Below are positions 24,786 to 33,094 of a DNA stretch of 64,000 nucleotides, piece by piece. Each line of letters begins with the position of its first letter. The stretch's first letter is position 1. A program made the position numbers and the translations under genes. The stretch is taken from NCBI GenBank assembly GCA_036557285.1, contig DATBHW010000012.1:86615-150614 (forward strand). The letters run 5' to 3'. Source of the DNA: Ktedonobacterales bacterium (GTDB lineage Bacteria > Chloroflexota > Ktedonobacteria > Ktedonobacterales > DATBGS01). The notes beneath the pieces were generated by a model. It saw only the letters and a list, made by a program, of their open reading frames with translations, was not told the DNA's origin and did not search any database.

Positions 24786-26552
24786 ATGTCGTCACCTTTC
24801 TGGTTTGTCCTTTTGGCGCTGATAGGGTACTTTATCGCCTATCAGTTTTATGGCAAGTGGTATGACCGCAAGGTCTGGAAGCCTGATAGCAAGCGCACCA
24901 CGCCCGCGCATATGTACACGGATGGCGTGGAGTTCTTCCCCGTCAGCAAGTATGTCCTGTGGGGGTATCAATTCAAGAGCGTTGCTGCGCTCGGCCCCGT
25001 CCTTGGCCCCTTCATTGCGCTTCAGTTTGGTTGGCTCCCCGCATTAATCTGGATTGTGGTTGGCAATTTCTTCATCGGCTGGTTGCAGGACTATGGCGCG
25101 ATCATGGTCTCCATTCGCAATCAGGGGCGCTCGTTCGGGCCGATCAGCTACGAGTTCACCGGGGCTGGTGGCCGCAAAACTCTGCTTGGTTTTATCCTGG
25201 TGTACCTGCTGATCGTTTCGGCTACGTTTATCTTCCTGATCGCGCTGTTCTGGAAGATATTCCCCGGCACACCTGTTGCTACGCTGGGCGTTCTCATCAC
25301 GGGGGTGATAGCCGGGCAACTGCTCTACCGGGCGAAGATGAACATTGGCGTAGTGACCGTGATCTCGCTGATCTTGCTTATACTCAGCCTGGTCGCTGGC
25401 AACTACCTTCAGATTCCCGCCAGCTTCACCACGTCGCTTGGAGACTGGTCCATTCCGTTCTGGGCGGTGGTCTGCTGCATCGTCCTGTACCTGGGTTCGA
25501 TCCTGCCGCTGCCCAGGTTCATTCAGCCGATCAACTATGTCTCCTTCTTCCCCACGTTTATCGCGGTGATCCTGATTCTGATCGGCGCGCTGGTGTCGCC
25601 GCTGACAAACATCACGATTCATCAGAGCGCCTGGGTAGGCGCGTATGCCACCGGGCTTGGCCCCATCTGGCCGATTCTGTTTGTTGCCATCGCGTGTGGC
25701 GCGATCTCCGGCTGGCATAGTCTGGTGAGCAGTTCCAGCACGTCGAAGCAGCTTGACATCGAGACCGACGCGCACCCCATCGGCGCGGGGGCGATGCTCT
25801 CCGAAGGGCTGCTGGCGCTGGCCTCTCTGGCGGCGTATGTGGTGGTTGCCAATGCTGGCAGCCTGGGCAGTGTGGGATCGTGGGTAGTTGGCGCGGTGAG
25901 CCTGACCCAGCCGTTCCTGGGTGGGGCGTCGGCTGCCGGTTTCCTGCAAGTCTACTTTGGCGTGGCGCTGATTCTGTTTGCGATCACGGTACAATCGCTG
26001 GTGACACGCTTCTGGCGGCTGGTCTCGGCAGAGGTAACCGGTGAAGGCGGGTTCCGCGTCTTCGGCCAGAAGCACATCGCTACCAGCGTCGGTCTGGTGA
26101 TTCCCCTGGCCTTTGCGATCACGGGAAGCTGGTGGAATCTCTGGCTCTACTTCGGCGGCGCGAACCAGTTGATGGCTGCTCTGGCGCTCTGGCTTATCAG
26201 CATTCATCTGGTGCGCACGCGCGCGCCCAGCCTGTACACACTGATTCCGGCGGTGTTTATGACGGTTACAACGCTGGCGGCGATTGGCTTCGAGGCGTAC
26301 TACTTCCTGTACGCGGTGATTCAGGGCAAGCCGCTGGTTTCCACCACCGCAGGCACCCCACTCAGCGGCAAGGTACTCAGCCAGACCGCAACCAATGTGG
26401 CGCTGGTGTTCAACGGCGTCTTCTTCGTGGTGGGTATTGTCTTGTTTGCGCTGGGTCTGCGGATGGCCTGGCTAGTGTATCAATCCTACATGCGGTCCCG
26501 CCCGGCGTCGCAGGCTCCGGCGGCGGCCCCAGGCATTGCCACTGGCGACTGA
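24786..26552 (+). CDS. cstA: carbon starvation protein A, peptide/pyruvate transporter
   Basis: A 588-aa polytopic membrane protein of the CstA family, with about 16 spans. The N-terminal signature TPAHMYTDGVEFFPVSKYVL, then GYQFKSVAALGPVLGPFIAL and WHSLVSSSSTSKQLDIETDA, are family hallmarks. Members import peptides or pyruvate under carbon limitation. GGGAGG stands about 8 bases before ATG 24786. It ends in a hairpin at 26589, after which the small gene and the ArsA-like pair follow on the same strand, so partial co-expression is possible. Confidence 0.93.
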   Translation: MSSPFWFVLLALIGYFIAYQFYGKWYDRKVWKPDSKRTTPAHMYTDGVEFFPVSKYVLWGYQFKSVAALGPVLGPFIALQFGWLPALIWIVVGNFFIGWLQDYGAIMVSIRNQGRSFGPISYEFTGAGGRKTLLGFILVYLLIVSATFIFLIALFWKIFPGTPVATLGVLITGVIAGQLLYRAKMNIGVVTVISLILLILSLVAGNYLQIPASFTTSLGDWSIPFWAVVCCIVLYLGSILPLPRFIQPINYVSFFPTFIAVILILIGALVSPLTNITIHQSAWVGAYATGLGPIWPILFVAIACGAISGWHSLVSSSSTSKQLDIETDAHPIGAGAMLSEGLLALASLAAYVVVANAGSLGSVGSWVVGAVSLTQPFLGGASAAGFLQVYFGVALILFAITVQSLVTRFWRLVSAEVTGEGGFRVFGQKHIATSVGLVIPLAFAITGSWWNLWLYFGGANQLMAALALWLISIHLVRTRAPSLYTLIPAVFMTVTTLAAIGFEAYYFLYAVIQGKPLVSTTAGTPLSGKVLSQTATNVALVFNGVFFVVGIVLFALGLRMAWLVYQSYMRSRPASQAPAAAPGIATGD

Positions 26553-26588
26553 AAGTGGCGCATTCCCCGTATCAGACAGTGGCTGTTC

Positions 26589-26617
26589 AGGTGGCTGGCA
26601 ATAGCCGCCAGCCACCT
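26589..26617 (+). terminator. hairpin after cstA (terminator or attenuator)
   Basis: AGGTGGCTGGC at 26589-26599 pairs with GCCAGCCACCT at 26607-26617 across 7 bases, followed by CTTCTTCT. The tail is pyrimidine-rich rather than a clean T-run, so it may only reduce readthrough into the 26641 gene. Confidence 0.5.
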
Positions 26618-26640
26618 CTTCTTCTAAGGAGCGTCTTGCT

Positions 26641-26967
26641 ATGCCAGAAGATGAGGAAGGTCGTATTCACGAAGGTCTGGGGGAACCGGGGGTTCCAGAG
26701 GCCAGCGCGCCCCAAAAAGGGGGATGGCGCAGCGTCTTCAAGGGGGTGCTGTATGGCATGGCGTCACACGGGCAGGTGACGGCTACCCTGCGCACGCGCA
26801 TGTACATGGAACATCTCTTTATGTTCATCACGCTGGGCGATATGCTGGGTATCCCGGTGCTGCCCCCCTATTATTCGCTGCAACTGCTCCCTTACGCTGT
26901 CCCCAATGTCGAAAGTTGGAAGCAGCGGGTGTTCCGTGAGCGAGACTTCACGGACGCCATTTATTAA
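26641..26967 (+). CDS. small protein, paralogue of 30621-30971
   Basis: A 108-aa protein with an acidic N-terminus and one amphipathic/hydrophobic region (HLFMFITLGDMLGIPVLPPY). It shares a pattern with the minus-strand protein at 30621-30971: G-D/E-M/L-LG-I/L-P, then LLPY and a WK-x-R end. AAGGAGCG lies upstream. It ends 33 bases before the first ArsA-like gene. I do not know the family; the two paralogues bracket the ATPase pair, so they may be membrane-associated partners of it. Confidence 0.65.
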   Translation: MPEDEEGRIHEGLGEPGVPEASAPQKGGWRSVFKGVLYGMASHGQVTATLRTRMYMEHLFMFITLGDMLGIPVLPPYYSLQLLPYAVPNVESWKQRVFRERDFTDAIY

Positions 26968-27000
26968 AGACTGATCACCATTGCTAGTCAGGAGGCTCTC

Positions 27001-28020
27001 ATGGCCGAGTTGATTGGGGCTGGAGGGCTGAGCAAGTTTTTCCGGCAGCATGGGACGCCGGAGATCGTGATTTTTGCTGGCAAAGGCGGGCTGGGCAAGA
27101 CGACATCGAGCGCCAGCCTGGCCTATCATATGGCGCAGAGCGAGGGGAAACGGACCCTCTGCTTCAGCACTGATCCGCAGGCTTCGCTCTCCGATATTTT
27201 CGAGCATGACTTTTATGGCAAGGGGGTGATTGAACTCCTGCCCAGGCTGCATGTGGTGGAGATTGATGCTGACCGGCGGGTTGCCGATTACCAGGCCCAG
27301 GTCAGGCGGAAGATCATGGATATGTATGGCCTGGACGCGGTACCCAAAGAGATTGACGAGTACATTGATTCAACGTCTGCCGAGCCAGCCATGTACGAAT
27401 CGGCAACGTATGATGCGATGGCGGAACTGGTGGCTCAGCGCGATTGCGATCTCTATGTCTTTGATATGCCCCCCTTTGGGCATGGCGTGCGCATGGTGGC
27501 GATGGCCGACATTCTCTCGCGCTGGGTGGATAAGATCACGGAGGCGCGCACCAAAGTTGCCGAATATGACGCGGTGGCGGCTTCGCTCAAGGGGGCCAAA
27601 GCCACCGAAGATATGGTGCTGAAAGAGCTTACGACGATCCGCTCCAAAATCAAGACGTTCACCGATATGATTACGGATCGCCAGCGAACGGCCTTTTTCA
27701 TGGTGCTGATTCCTGAGCGGATGGCGATTCTGGATACTGAGCGGGCGCTCCAGATGTTCAGAGACCTGGGCATTACGCTTTCCGGCCTGGTCGTCAATCA
27801 GGTCTATCCGGTGGAGATGCTTGACACTGCCGGGCTGAGTGACTTCACGCGCAAGCGTATCCTGATGCAGCAGCAGTATGTCCAGCAGATTCAGCGGGTA
27901 TTCGGCGATACGGTGGTGGCGACGATGCCGATGTTCCCACGAGAACCCAAGGGATTGACGATGCTTGAGGAAGTGGCGGGGTATCTCATGGGCAAGCAGA
28001 CGCCAGGGGGAACGGTCTGA
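27001..28020 (+). CDS. ArsA/Get3-like ATPase, subunit 1
   Basis: A 339-aa P-loop ATPase of the ArsA/Get3 class. The deviant Walker A is GKGGLGKTT (Lys33 in GKTT), the switch-like region is STDPQASLSDIF, and the ArsA signature position reads DMPPFGHGVRM instead of DTAPTGHTLR. The Cys residues used for arsenite binding are absent, so arsenite transport is unlikely. AGGAGG lies upstream of ATG 27001. Its stop overlaps the next ATPase start (TGATG), so the two are translated together and probably form a heterodimer. Confidence 0.82.
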   Translation: MAELIGAGGLSKFFRQHGTPEIVIFAGKGGLGKTTSSASLAYHMAQSEGKRTLCFSTDPQASLSDIFEHDFYGKGVIELLPRLHVVEIDADRRVADYQAQVRRKIMDMYGLDAVPKEIDEYIDSTSAEPAMYESATYDAMAELVAQRDCDLYVFDMPPFGHGVRMVAMADILSRWVDKITEARTKVAEYDAVAASLKGAKATEDMVLKELTTIRSKIKTFTDMITDRQRTAFFMVLIPERMAILDTERALQMFRDLGITLSGLVVNQVYPVEMLDTAGLSDFTRKRILMQQQYVQQIQRVFGDTVVATMPMFPREPKGLTMLEEVAGYLMGKQTPGGTV

Positions 28021-29045
28021 TGCAACACACACTCACACAGTTGCTCGACGAGAAACCAGGGCTGCGGTTTATCTTCACTGGCGGCAAGGGTGGGGTGGGT
28101 AAGACGGTGAGCGCCGCCGCGATTGCTATCAGATTTGCCGAACAAGGCAAGCGCGCGCTGCTGGCGTCGCTCAATCCGGTGCATTCGCTCAGCAGCGTCT
28201 TTGGGCAGCCCCTTTCCGGTGGCTCGGTGGCTCCGGTGAAGGGCGTTTCTGGCCTCTTCGCGGTTGAGGTGGAGACGCATGAAGTGGTGGGTCGCTATCG
28301 GGAGAATATTGGGCGTCGGGTGCGGGAGTTCTTGAAGTGGGCCGATATTCCCATAGACGCGAAGCCGTTTGTGGATATTGCTGTGACGAATCCGGCGTTC
28401 GAGGAGAGCGCGATGTTTGATAAGATGATGGACATCATGTTGGGCGAGCGCGGCAATTATGATGTCATCGTCTTTGATACCGCCGCCGTCGCCAACGCGG
28501 TCCGGCTGATTGGCCTCAGCAAGATTTATGGCCTCTGGCTGGGACGGATGATCGAGAGCCGCAAGCAAGCTCTTTCGCTGCGGGTGCAGCTTTCGTTCCG
28601 CAAGGAGCGTGTGATGGATGAGGTTAAGAAAGACCCGCTGATGGCTGACCTGATCAATATGAACGAGCGCTTCTTGCAGGTGAAGGATTTGCTGATTGAC
28701 CCGGAGCAGACGGCCTTCTTCTTTGTGACGCTGCCGCTGGCGCTGCCTATCGCGGTGGTCAAGCGTTTTATCGGCATGGTGCGCGAGTATAACATTCCAG
28801 TGGGTGGTGTGCTGGTCAACGAGGTGCTTCCGACGGATGTGGTGAGCAGGCATCCAGATGAGACGTACTTGCAGAATAAGTATCAAGAGCAGCTTGGATA
28901 TATGCGCGCCATCAAGAACGATCTTGGCGAACTGGTGTGCGGGTTTATCCCGTTGTATGACGGCGAAGTGGTCGGCCTGGAGATCGTGCGGGTTGTCGCT
29001 GGCGATCTGCTGAAGTCCGAGCCGACGTATTGGAGCAGCCTATGA
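28020..29045 (+). CDS. ArsA/Get3-like ATPase, subunit 2
   Basis: A second ArsA-like ATPase, 341 aa, with GGKGGVGKTVSAAAIAI (Lys28 in GKT) and a divergent signature FDTAAVANAVRLIGLSKIYG that lacks the Gly-His of subunit 1. Two half-size, unequal ArsA-like proteins in tandem resemble the mycobacterial Get3-like pair (Rv3679/Rv3680). The start overlaps the subunit 1 stop, and its own stop overlaps the next gene (ATGA). A membrane-protein targeting or envelope role is possible but not shown. Confidence 0.82.
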   Translation: MQHTLTQLLDEKPGLRFIFTGGKGGVGKTVSAAAIAIRFAEQGKRALLASLNPVHSLSSVFGQPLSGGSVAPVKGVSGLFAVEVETHEVVGRYRENIGRRVREFLKWADIPIDAKPFVDIAVTNPAFEESAMFDKMMDIMLGERGNYDVIVFDTAAVANAVRLIGLSKIYGLWLGRMIESRKQALSLRVQLSFRKERVMDEVKKDPLMADLINMNERFLQVKDLLIDPEQTAFFFVTLPLALPIAVVKRFIGMVREYNIPVGGVLVNEVLPTDVVSRHPDETYLQNKYQEQLGYMRAIKNDLGELVCGFIPLYDGEVVGLEIVRVVAGDLLKSEPTYWSSL

Positions 29046-29527
29046 ACCAGCATCTTGTGGCGGCAGGGAACTATGTGCTGGGTACGAGCAATTTTTTGAT
29101 TTTGAACTTGCCGCAGGGTTGGCGGCTCTTTACCGGCTTGCATCCCGCCGAGGTGGATAACAGTACCCAGGTGCTGGATACGCGCTGGGTGACGAATGGC
29201 CGCGCGAGCTATTTGTTACACAGCGGAGCGCCAGGCGGAAAGGTCGAGCTGGCCGTTCGCGTGGGCCAGGGTGAAGTGAGTCGCTGGCTGAACCCGCTGC
29301 GCCAGGATGGCGCTGCCAGCCAGATGCTGGTGGGTCGGCACCAGGCGTTTTATCGTCTGCGCCAACGCGGGCAACCCTGGCTGAGCCGCAGCCGGGGGGA
29401 TACGCTGGAGATGGCGCTCTACTGCGATACGACCAGAAGGACGCTGGCGTTGGAGTTCAGCGGGCCAGAGCGCGAAGAGGACCGTCACGCGCTGCTGGAG
29501 GCGCTCGGCGATTCACGCTGCCATTGA
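29042..29527 (+). CDS. hypothetical protein translationally coupled to the ArsA-like pair
   Basis: A 161-aa soluble-looking, probably beta-rich protein (NYVLGTSNFLILNLPQGWRL, ALYCDTTRRTLALEFSG). I recognise no family. The ATGA overlap with the second ATPase gene makes it the third member of the operon, so it is likely a partner or client-binding factor. It ends 13 bases before the convergent membrane protein gene. Confidence 0.6.
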   Translation: MNQHLVAAGNYVLGTSNFLILNLPQGWRLFTGLHPAEVDNSTQVLDTRWVTNGRASYLLHSGAPGGKVELAVRVGQGEVSRWLNPLRQDGAASQMLVGRHQAFYRLRQRGQPWLSRSRGDTLEMALYCDTTRRTLALEFSGPEREEDRHALLEALGDSRCH

Positions 29528-29540
29528 GGGCGCTGGCGCG

Positions 29541-30194
29541 CTATGAGCGTTTTGTGATGGCCTCGGCGAGTTTGCGCACAGCGGCAAAGGTGTTTTCTGC
29601 GGCCAGAACGGCAGGCGCGGGCGAGAGACTCAGCAGGAGATGCGGCGAAGAGGCGCTGATGGAGAGGCGGATCATCTGCGATTGCCATTCATGCAGCAGA
29701 GGCGTCAGGGTGGCTACCAGGCGGGCGGCTCCAGCCTGATAGTGGAGCGTATAGCCGTTGATGGTGGTTTGTTCCCAGCCAGGTTCGGTAATGCGAGGCC
29801 GGACATCGCGCTCTGGCTTCGATTGCGAACGATGGGCCTCCAATTCCACGCCCGCTTTGGGCGCTGAGCGCAGTTCCAGACGGATGACGAGCAGGTCGCG
29901 CCGACCACGCAGCAGGTTGACAAGCCAGATGAGCGCCAGTTCGCGCGACTCCAGCACAATCACGGCGGCAAGTTTCCCGATGGGGGCAGCCGCGCGTTGG
30001 CCGACAAATTGAAAGATGGAGGCGTTCACCCAGCGGCCAGAGAGGTCTTCTGCCTCCATTGCCAGCAACCGTTCGCGCAGCGTGCGCGCCAGGCGTATCC
30101 CGCGCGCGCGGTTCAACCAGACGCCCACAAAATACCAGGCGCCGAGGAAGACGCAGAGTGCAATCAGCACCGGAAGAACGTAGTCTGGTGGCAT
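29541..30194 (-). CDS. membrane-anchored protein, unknown
   Basis: A 217-aa protein with one N-terminal membrane span (VLPVLIALCVFLGAWYFVGV) and a large cytoplasmic part with basic and acidic blocks (RSQSKPERDVRPRITEPGWE). ATG 30194 (MPPDYVLPV) is preceded by GGAG; an upstream ATG at 30209 would extend the protein. The start lies only 13 bases from the oppositely oriented Cys-rich gene, so the promoters must sit inside the neighbouring coding regions. Function unknown; its position suggests a link with the ATPase pair. Confidence 0.6.
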   Translation of the reverse strand: MPPDYVLPVLIALCVFLGAWYFVGVWLNRARGIRLARTLRERLLAMEAEDLSGRWVNASIFQFVGQRAAAPIGKLAAVIVLESRELALIWLVNLLRGRRDLLVIRLELRSAPKAGVELEAHRSQSKPERDVRPRITEPGWEQTTINGYTLHYQAGAARLVATLTPLLHEWQSQMIRLSISASSPHLLLSLSPAPAVLAAENTFAAVRKLAEAITKRS

Positions 30195-30207
30195 AAGGAG
30201 ATGCTCC

Positions 30208-30594
30208 ATGAACACAAAAGAACTTCAACGGCCAATCAAGGTTGAGATGGTGGGCCTGCTGCCCACCCTGTTTAGCATGTGCGCAAGCTGTTGTACAACG
30301 GATACGATGGGCGCCTGTGGGATCGATCTTGCTGCTCAGCAAATGCGCGATTACCCGCCAGAAGTGGTTGAGACCAACCAGCGAGCCGCCGAACTTTACA
30401 CCAGGCTGCTCAGGGATTATCAGGGTCTGGTGGTTCCGCTGGCAGTCAGCACGACTTCACCGCGCGGCCTCTGGCTTTCTCTGCGCCATCGGCTCTCATC
30501 CGATCTTGCGATTGTGGTCAACAACCGCCGGGTGGTAGCCAATCATGGCGATTACGCCGAACTGCAAGCCGTTATCGAGCAAGAGATGGGATGA
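30208..30594 (+). CDS. Cys-rich small protein, possibly ArsD-like
   Basis: A 128-aa protein with a Cys cluster near the N-terminus (SMCASCCTTDTMGACG) and a C-terminal part (DLAIVVNNRRVVANHGDYAE) that looks like the last strand-helix of a thioredoxin-like fold. ArsD metallochaperones have a comparable Cys cluster, a similar length and an ArsA partner. The resemblance is by pattern only; the spacing differs and the conserved ArsD N-terminus is absent. AAGGAG lies 8 bases upstream of ATG 30208. It could instead bind a metal or redox-active cofactor. Confidence 0.6.
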   Translation: MNTKELQRPIKVEMVGLLPTLFSMCASCCTTDTMGACGIDLAAQQMRDYPPEVVETNQRAAELYTRLLRDYQGLVVPLAVSTTSPRGLWLSLRHRLSSDLAIVVNNRRVVANHGDYAELQAVIEQEMG

Positions 30595-30620
30595 ATAGCG
30601 GCGCTGCGAGCGATGCGTCG

Positions 30621-30971
30621 CTAATGAATTTCAGGTACCTCTTCAATAATATCTACTTCAGTGAGCTGGCGGTGTTTCCATTGATCCAGTTCTGGCAAGA
30701 GATAGGGCAGTAAGCGCAGCGTGATGACAGAAGTCATCAGAGGAAGGCCCAGGAGTTCGCCGACAATGACCAGATTCACGGCGTCGCTGTAGCGGGCTTT
30801 CTCTTTTTGGAGTTCGTGGAACATCTCAAAGTAGAAGAAACCCCAGAGGAATTGGCGCGCTCCTTGCCCGGCCCGCCGGAGTTGGCTGCCCAGCGATCTG
30901 GTCCAATGTGTTTCGCGCGCTGGTTGGCTGGCTTCACTTGTATCTGGGGGACGTGAGGATGTATCCTCCAT
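30621..30971 (-). CDS. small protein, paralogue of 26641-26967
   Basis: A 116-aa protein with a Ser/Thr/Pro-rich N-terminus and a C-terminal half (NLVIVGELLGLPLMTSVITL, then RLLPYLLPELDQWKHR) matching the pattern of the 26641 gene product. It lies at the other edge of the ATPase cluster on the opposite strand and converges with the Cys-rich gene, 26 bases apart. One amphipathic or membrane-associated segment is likely. Function unknown. Confidence 0.6.
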   Translation of the reverse strand: MEDTSSRPPDTSEASQPARETHWTRSLGSQLRRAGQGARQFLWGFFYFEMFHELQKEKARYSDAVNLVIVGELLGLPLMTSVITLRLLPYLLPELDQWKHRQLTEVDIIEEVPEIH

Positions 30972-31120
30972 AGGCTATCTCATGCCTCCTTTCCTTCCAG
31001 ACATAAAAAGGCGAGCGCCCGTGTGACTTGAGAGAGGATGCAGCTATAGTATAGCAGCGCCGTTTGCTGTTTGCAAGAGGCGGCTGGCGGCGTCAAGTTC
31101 CACCACCTATCGGGGGTTGC

Positions 31121-31234
31121 CACTTGTAGCGCCGCCATCTTGGCGGCTCAACGCTGGCCTGTTGGCGCCGTGGCCCGCAGGGCGAGCGTTCGCCCTGGCG
31201 CAGCGTTGGCCGCCTGGAAGGCGGCGCTACAAGT
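31121..31234. repeat. single complete palindromic repeat unit
   Basis: A 114-bp unit bounded by ACTTGTAGCGCCGCC and its exact complement, of the same family as 22002-22287. It lies in the gene-free gap 30972-31289, between the 5' end of the small paralogue and the 3' end of the WD40 gene. The inner sequence (AACGCTGGCCTGTTGGC) differs from the other copies mainly in the loop part. Confidence 0.85.
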
Positions 31235-31289
31235 ACCTTGCCTCGCTTGCCAACACCTCATTTTTGCTAGAACCGCGGCGTCACAGCCT

Positions 31290-32468
31290 TTACTCTGGCC
31301 GCCAGATTTGTACGGTGTTATCGCCACCGCCGGAGGCGATGTGTGTGCCATCAGGGGACCAGGCGACGGCAAACACTAAAGCGTGATGGTTGCTATAGCG
31401 TAATAGCTGGCGGGCGCTGCGCGCGTCCCACACCTGTGCGGTTTTATCGCCAGCAGAGACGATGCGCTGGCCGTCAGGGGACCAGGAAAGCGACCAGACC
31501 GCATCGGTATGCCCATGATAGATTAACTGCTGCCTGCCGGTGATGGGATCCCATACGTGTACGGTTTTATCGAAGGCACCTGAAGCAACCCGCTGCCCAT
31601 CAGGGGACCAGGCGACGGAGTGGACTTCGTTGGAATGGCCCTGGTAGATGAGGAGGGTTTTTGCTGTGGCGGCGTCCCACACCTGCACCGTCGTATCCTC
31701 GCTTCCAGAGGCGATATGAGCGCCGCCTGGCGCCCATGCCAGGGTGTCTATGCCGCTGGTATGCCCCGCGTAGATGGCAAGCACCTTGCCGGTAGCGGCT
31801 TCCCACACCACGACTTGCTGGCTTGCTCCGCCAGAAGCAATACGGTAGGATTGCTGTATACCCTGCTTGATTACCGCCGGCGACCAGCCAACTGCGCCGA
31901 GCCAGCCTGTTGAGTCACGATAGAACGCCAGCGTCTTGCCGCTGGCGGCCTCCCAGACTCGTACTGTCTGATCGTTGCTGACTGAAGCGATCTGTGTGCC
32001 ATCGGGCGACCAGGCAATCGCGTCCACTGCTGCTGTGTGGCCGCGATACGTCGCCAACGTCTTGCCGCTGGCGGCCTCCCAGACCTGGATAATCGTGCTT
32101 CCGGCTGAAGCCAGGCGCTGGTTGTCGGGGGACCACGCGACGTTCGTTACAATCGAAGAATGGCCCCGATAAATGAGGAGGGGAGTAGTTGTCGGTACCG
32201 CTGATGTTGCCTGGCCGTTCGCGGTGGGCTGATGTGGGCGCTGAGCGGTTAGTTTCAGCGCCAGCCAGACGCTGGCTCCGCCCACAGCCAGCCCGACCAG
32301 GCCCATCCCGGCGAGCAGTTTGCGCCGCGAGATGCCTGGCGGGGAAGGCGCGCCAGGGTGGTCAGAAGCCTCCTGGTGGGCAGTTTCAGCCTGCCAGCCA
32401 CAGCGGACACAGGCGGGCGCTGAATCTGGCAGCGGCTCGCCGCAGGTGGGGCATACGCCTGATTGCAT
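31290..32468 (-). CDS. WD40-repeat protein with zinc ribbon and membrane anchor
   Basis: A 392-aa protein: N-terminal zinc ribbon (CPTCGEPLPDSAPACVRCGW), a single transmembrane segment at about residues 50-70 (KLLAGMGLVGLAVGGASVWL), a short Thr/Pro linker, then seven WD40 repeats forming one beta-propeller (units such as SVAWSPDGQRVASGAFDKTV). The propeller is probably extracytoplasmic and the ribbon cytoplasmic. ATG 32468 has GAGGAAG upstream. It diverges from ssrA across 99 bases; the intervening TATATTATA could serve promoters in both directions. Likely a protein-interaction platform. Confidence 0.88.
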   Translation of the reverse strand: MQSGVCPTCGEPLPDSAPACVRCGWQAETAHQEASDHPGAPSPPGISRRKLLAGMGLVGLAVGGASVWLALKLTAQRPHQPTANGQATSAVPTTTPLLIYRGHSSIVTNVAWSPDNQRLASAGSTIIQVWEAASGKTLATYRGHTAAVDAIAWSPDGTQIASVSNDQTVRVWEAASGKTLAFYRDSTGWLGAVGWSPAVIKQGIQQSYRIASGGASQQVVVWEAATGKVLAIYAGHTSGIDTLAWAPGGAHIASGSEDTTVQVWDAATAKTLLIYQGHSNEVHSVAWSPDGQRVASGAFDKTVHVWDPITGRQQLIYHGHTDAVWSLSWSPDGQRIVSAGDKTAQVWDARSARQLLRYSNHHALVFAVAWSPDGTHIASGGGDNTVQIWRPE

Positions 32469-32567
32469 GAGGCTTCCTCGCTTTTTTGTCCATCATGTGG
32501 TATATTATAGGTGTTCGTGCAAGACCAGCGCGGACACCATCTTTTTCTCCACGTCTGGAGGATCCCT

Positions 32568-32936
32568 GGGGATGCTGGGTTTCGACAGGTAGGTGTGGGG
32601 GAAGATTGCAGGCCGAGGTGCCGGTACGCACTCTCGTTAAACAACCGGCGAACGAATAGCTGCCAAAAAGCAGCCTTCCCTCGCTCTCGCTGCCTAATCC
32701 ACAGTGAGGCGACGTCGTCCCGACCTCACCCCGGCGGGTCGGTTCAGCGGCGTCATACAGTCGGGGTGCGATGACGCGGACCGCCTTCTAAGCGTTATCT
32801 AAGACCAGAAGGCAAGCGCATAGGAACCCGGTCGGTGGGGGTCCAAAGCGCCAACTCAAAACGCCGACTATGCCTGTAGTACATCTTCTTTTTCGCTTAC
32901 GTGGACGGGGAGTTCGACTCTCCCCCATCTCCACCA
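32568..32936 (+). ncRNA. ssrA: transfer-messenger RNA (tmRNA)
   Basis: The RNA that rescues stalled ribosomes. The 5' end GGGGATGCTGGGTTTCGACA matches the tmRNA consensus, and the 3' end carries a tRNA-like T-arm and encoded CCA. The acceptor stem GGGGATG pairs with CATCTCC (one G-U). The tag is encoded at 32662-32697 and reads AKKQPSLALAA then TAA, with the canonical ALAA end. A terminator hairpin follows. Its last 26 bases before CA are duplicated at 50680, showing use as an integration site. Confidence 0.95.
32910..32935 (+). other. attL core: 3' end of tmRNA
   Basis: The 26-base T-arm/acceptor segment of ssrA is repeated without a mismatch at 50680-50705. Integrases commonly use tRNA and tmRNA 3' ends, so this is read as the left attachment core of the genomic island. 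Confidence 0.8.
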
Positions 32937-32938
32937 GC

Positions 32939-32969
32939 GAGGCCAGTCCTGGACTGGCCTCAGCTTTTT
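32939..32969 (+). terminator. terminator of ssrA
   Basis: GAGGCCAGT pairs with ACTGGCCTC across CCTGG, followed by AGCTTTTT. It begins 2 bases after the tmRNA CCA end. A near-identical hairpin follows the duplicated att core at 50710. Confidence 0.88.
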
Positions 32970-33094
32970 CTCATCTGGCTCTCTGACCCCCGTTTTGACC
33001 CTCTTTTCCGCGAGCACATCCTTGTCTAGTACGCGTGTTCTAAGATGGCGAGGCAGACTACGTCTGGGCTCTTTGCTCCTATAAGGAAGGATGA

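Noticed and set aside
25044..26207. 387-codon minus-strand ORF inside cstA
   Set aside because: Antisense shadow of a GC-rich gene; the product is Gln/Arg/His-rich low-complexity sequence without any domain.
27891..28886. 331-codon minus-strand ORF over the ArsA-like genes
   Set aside because: It crosses the boundary of two clear ATPase genes in the opposite direction and is His/Arg-rich shadow sequence.
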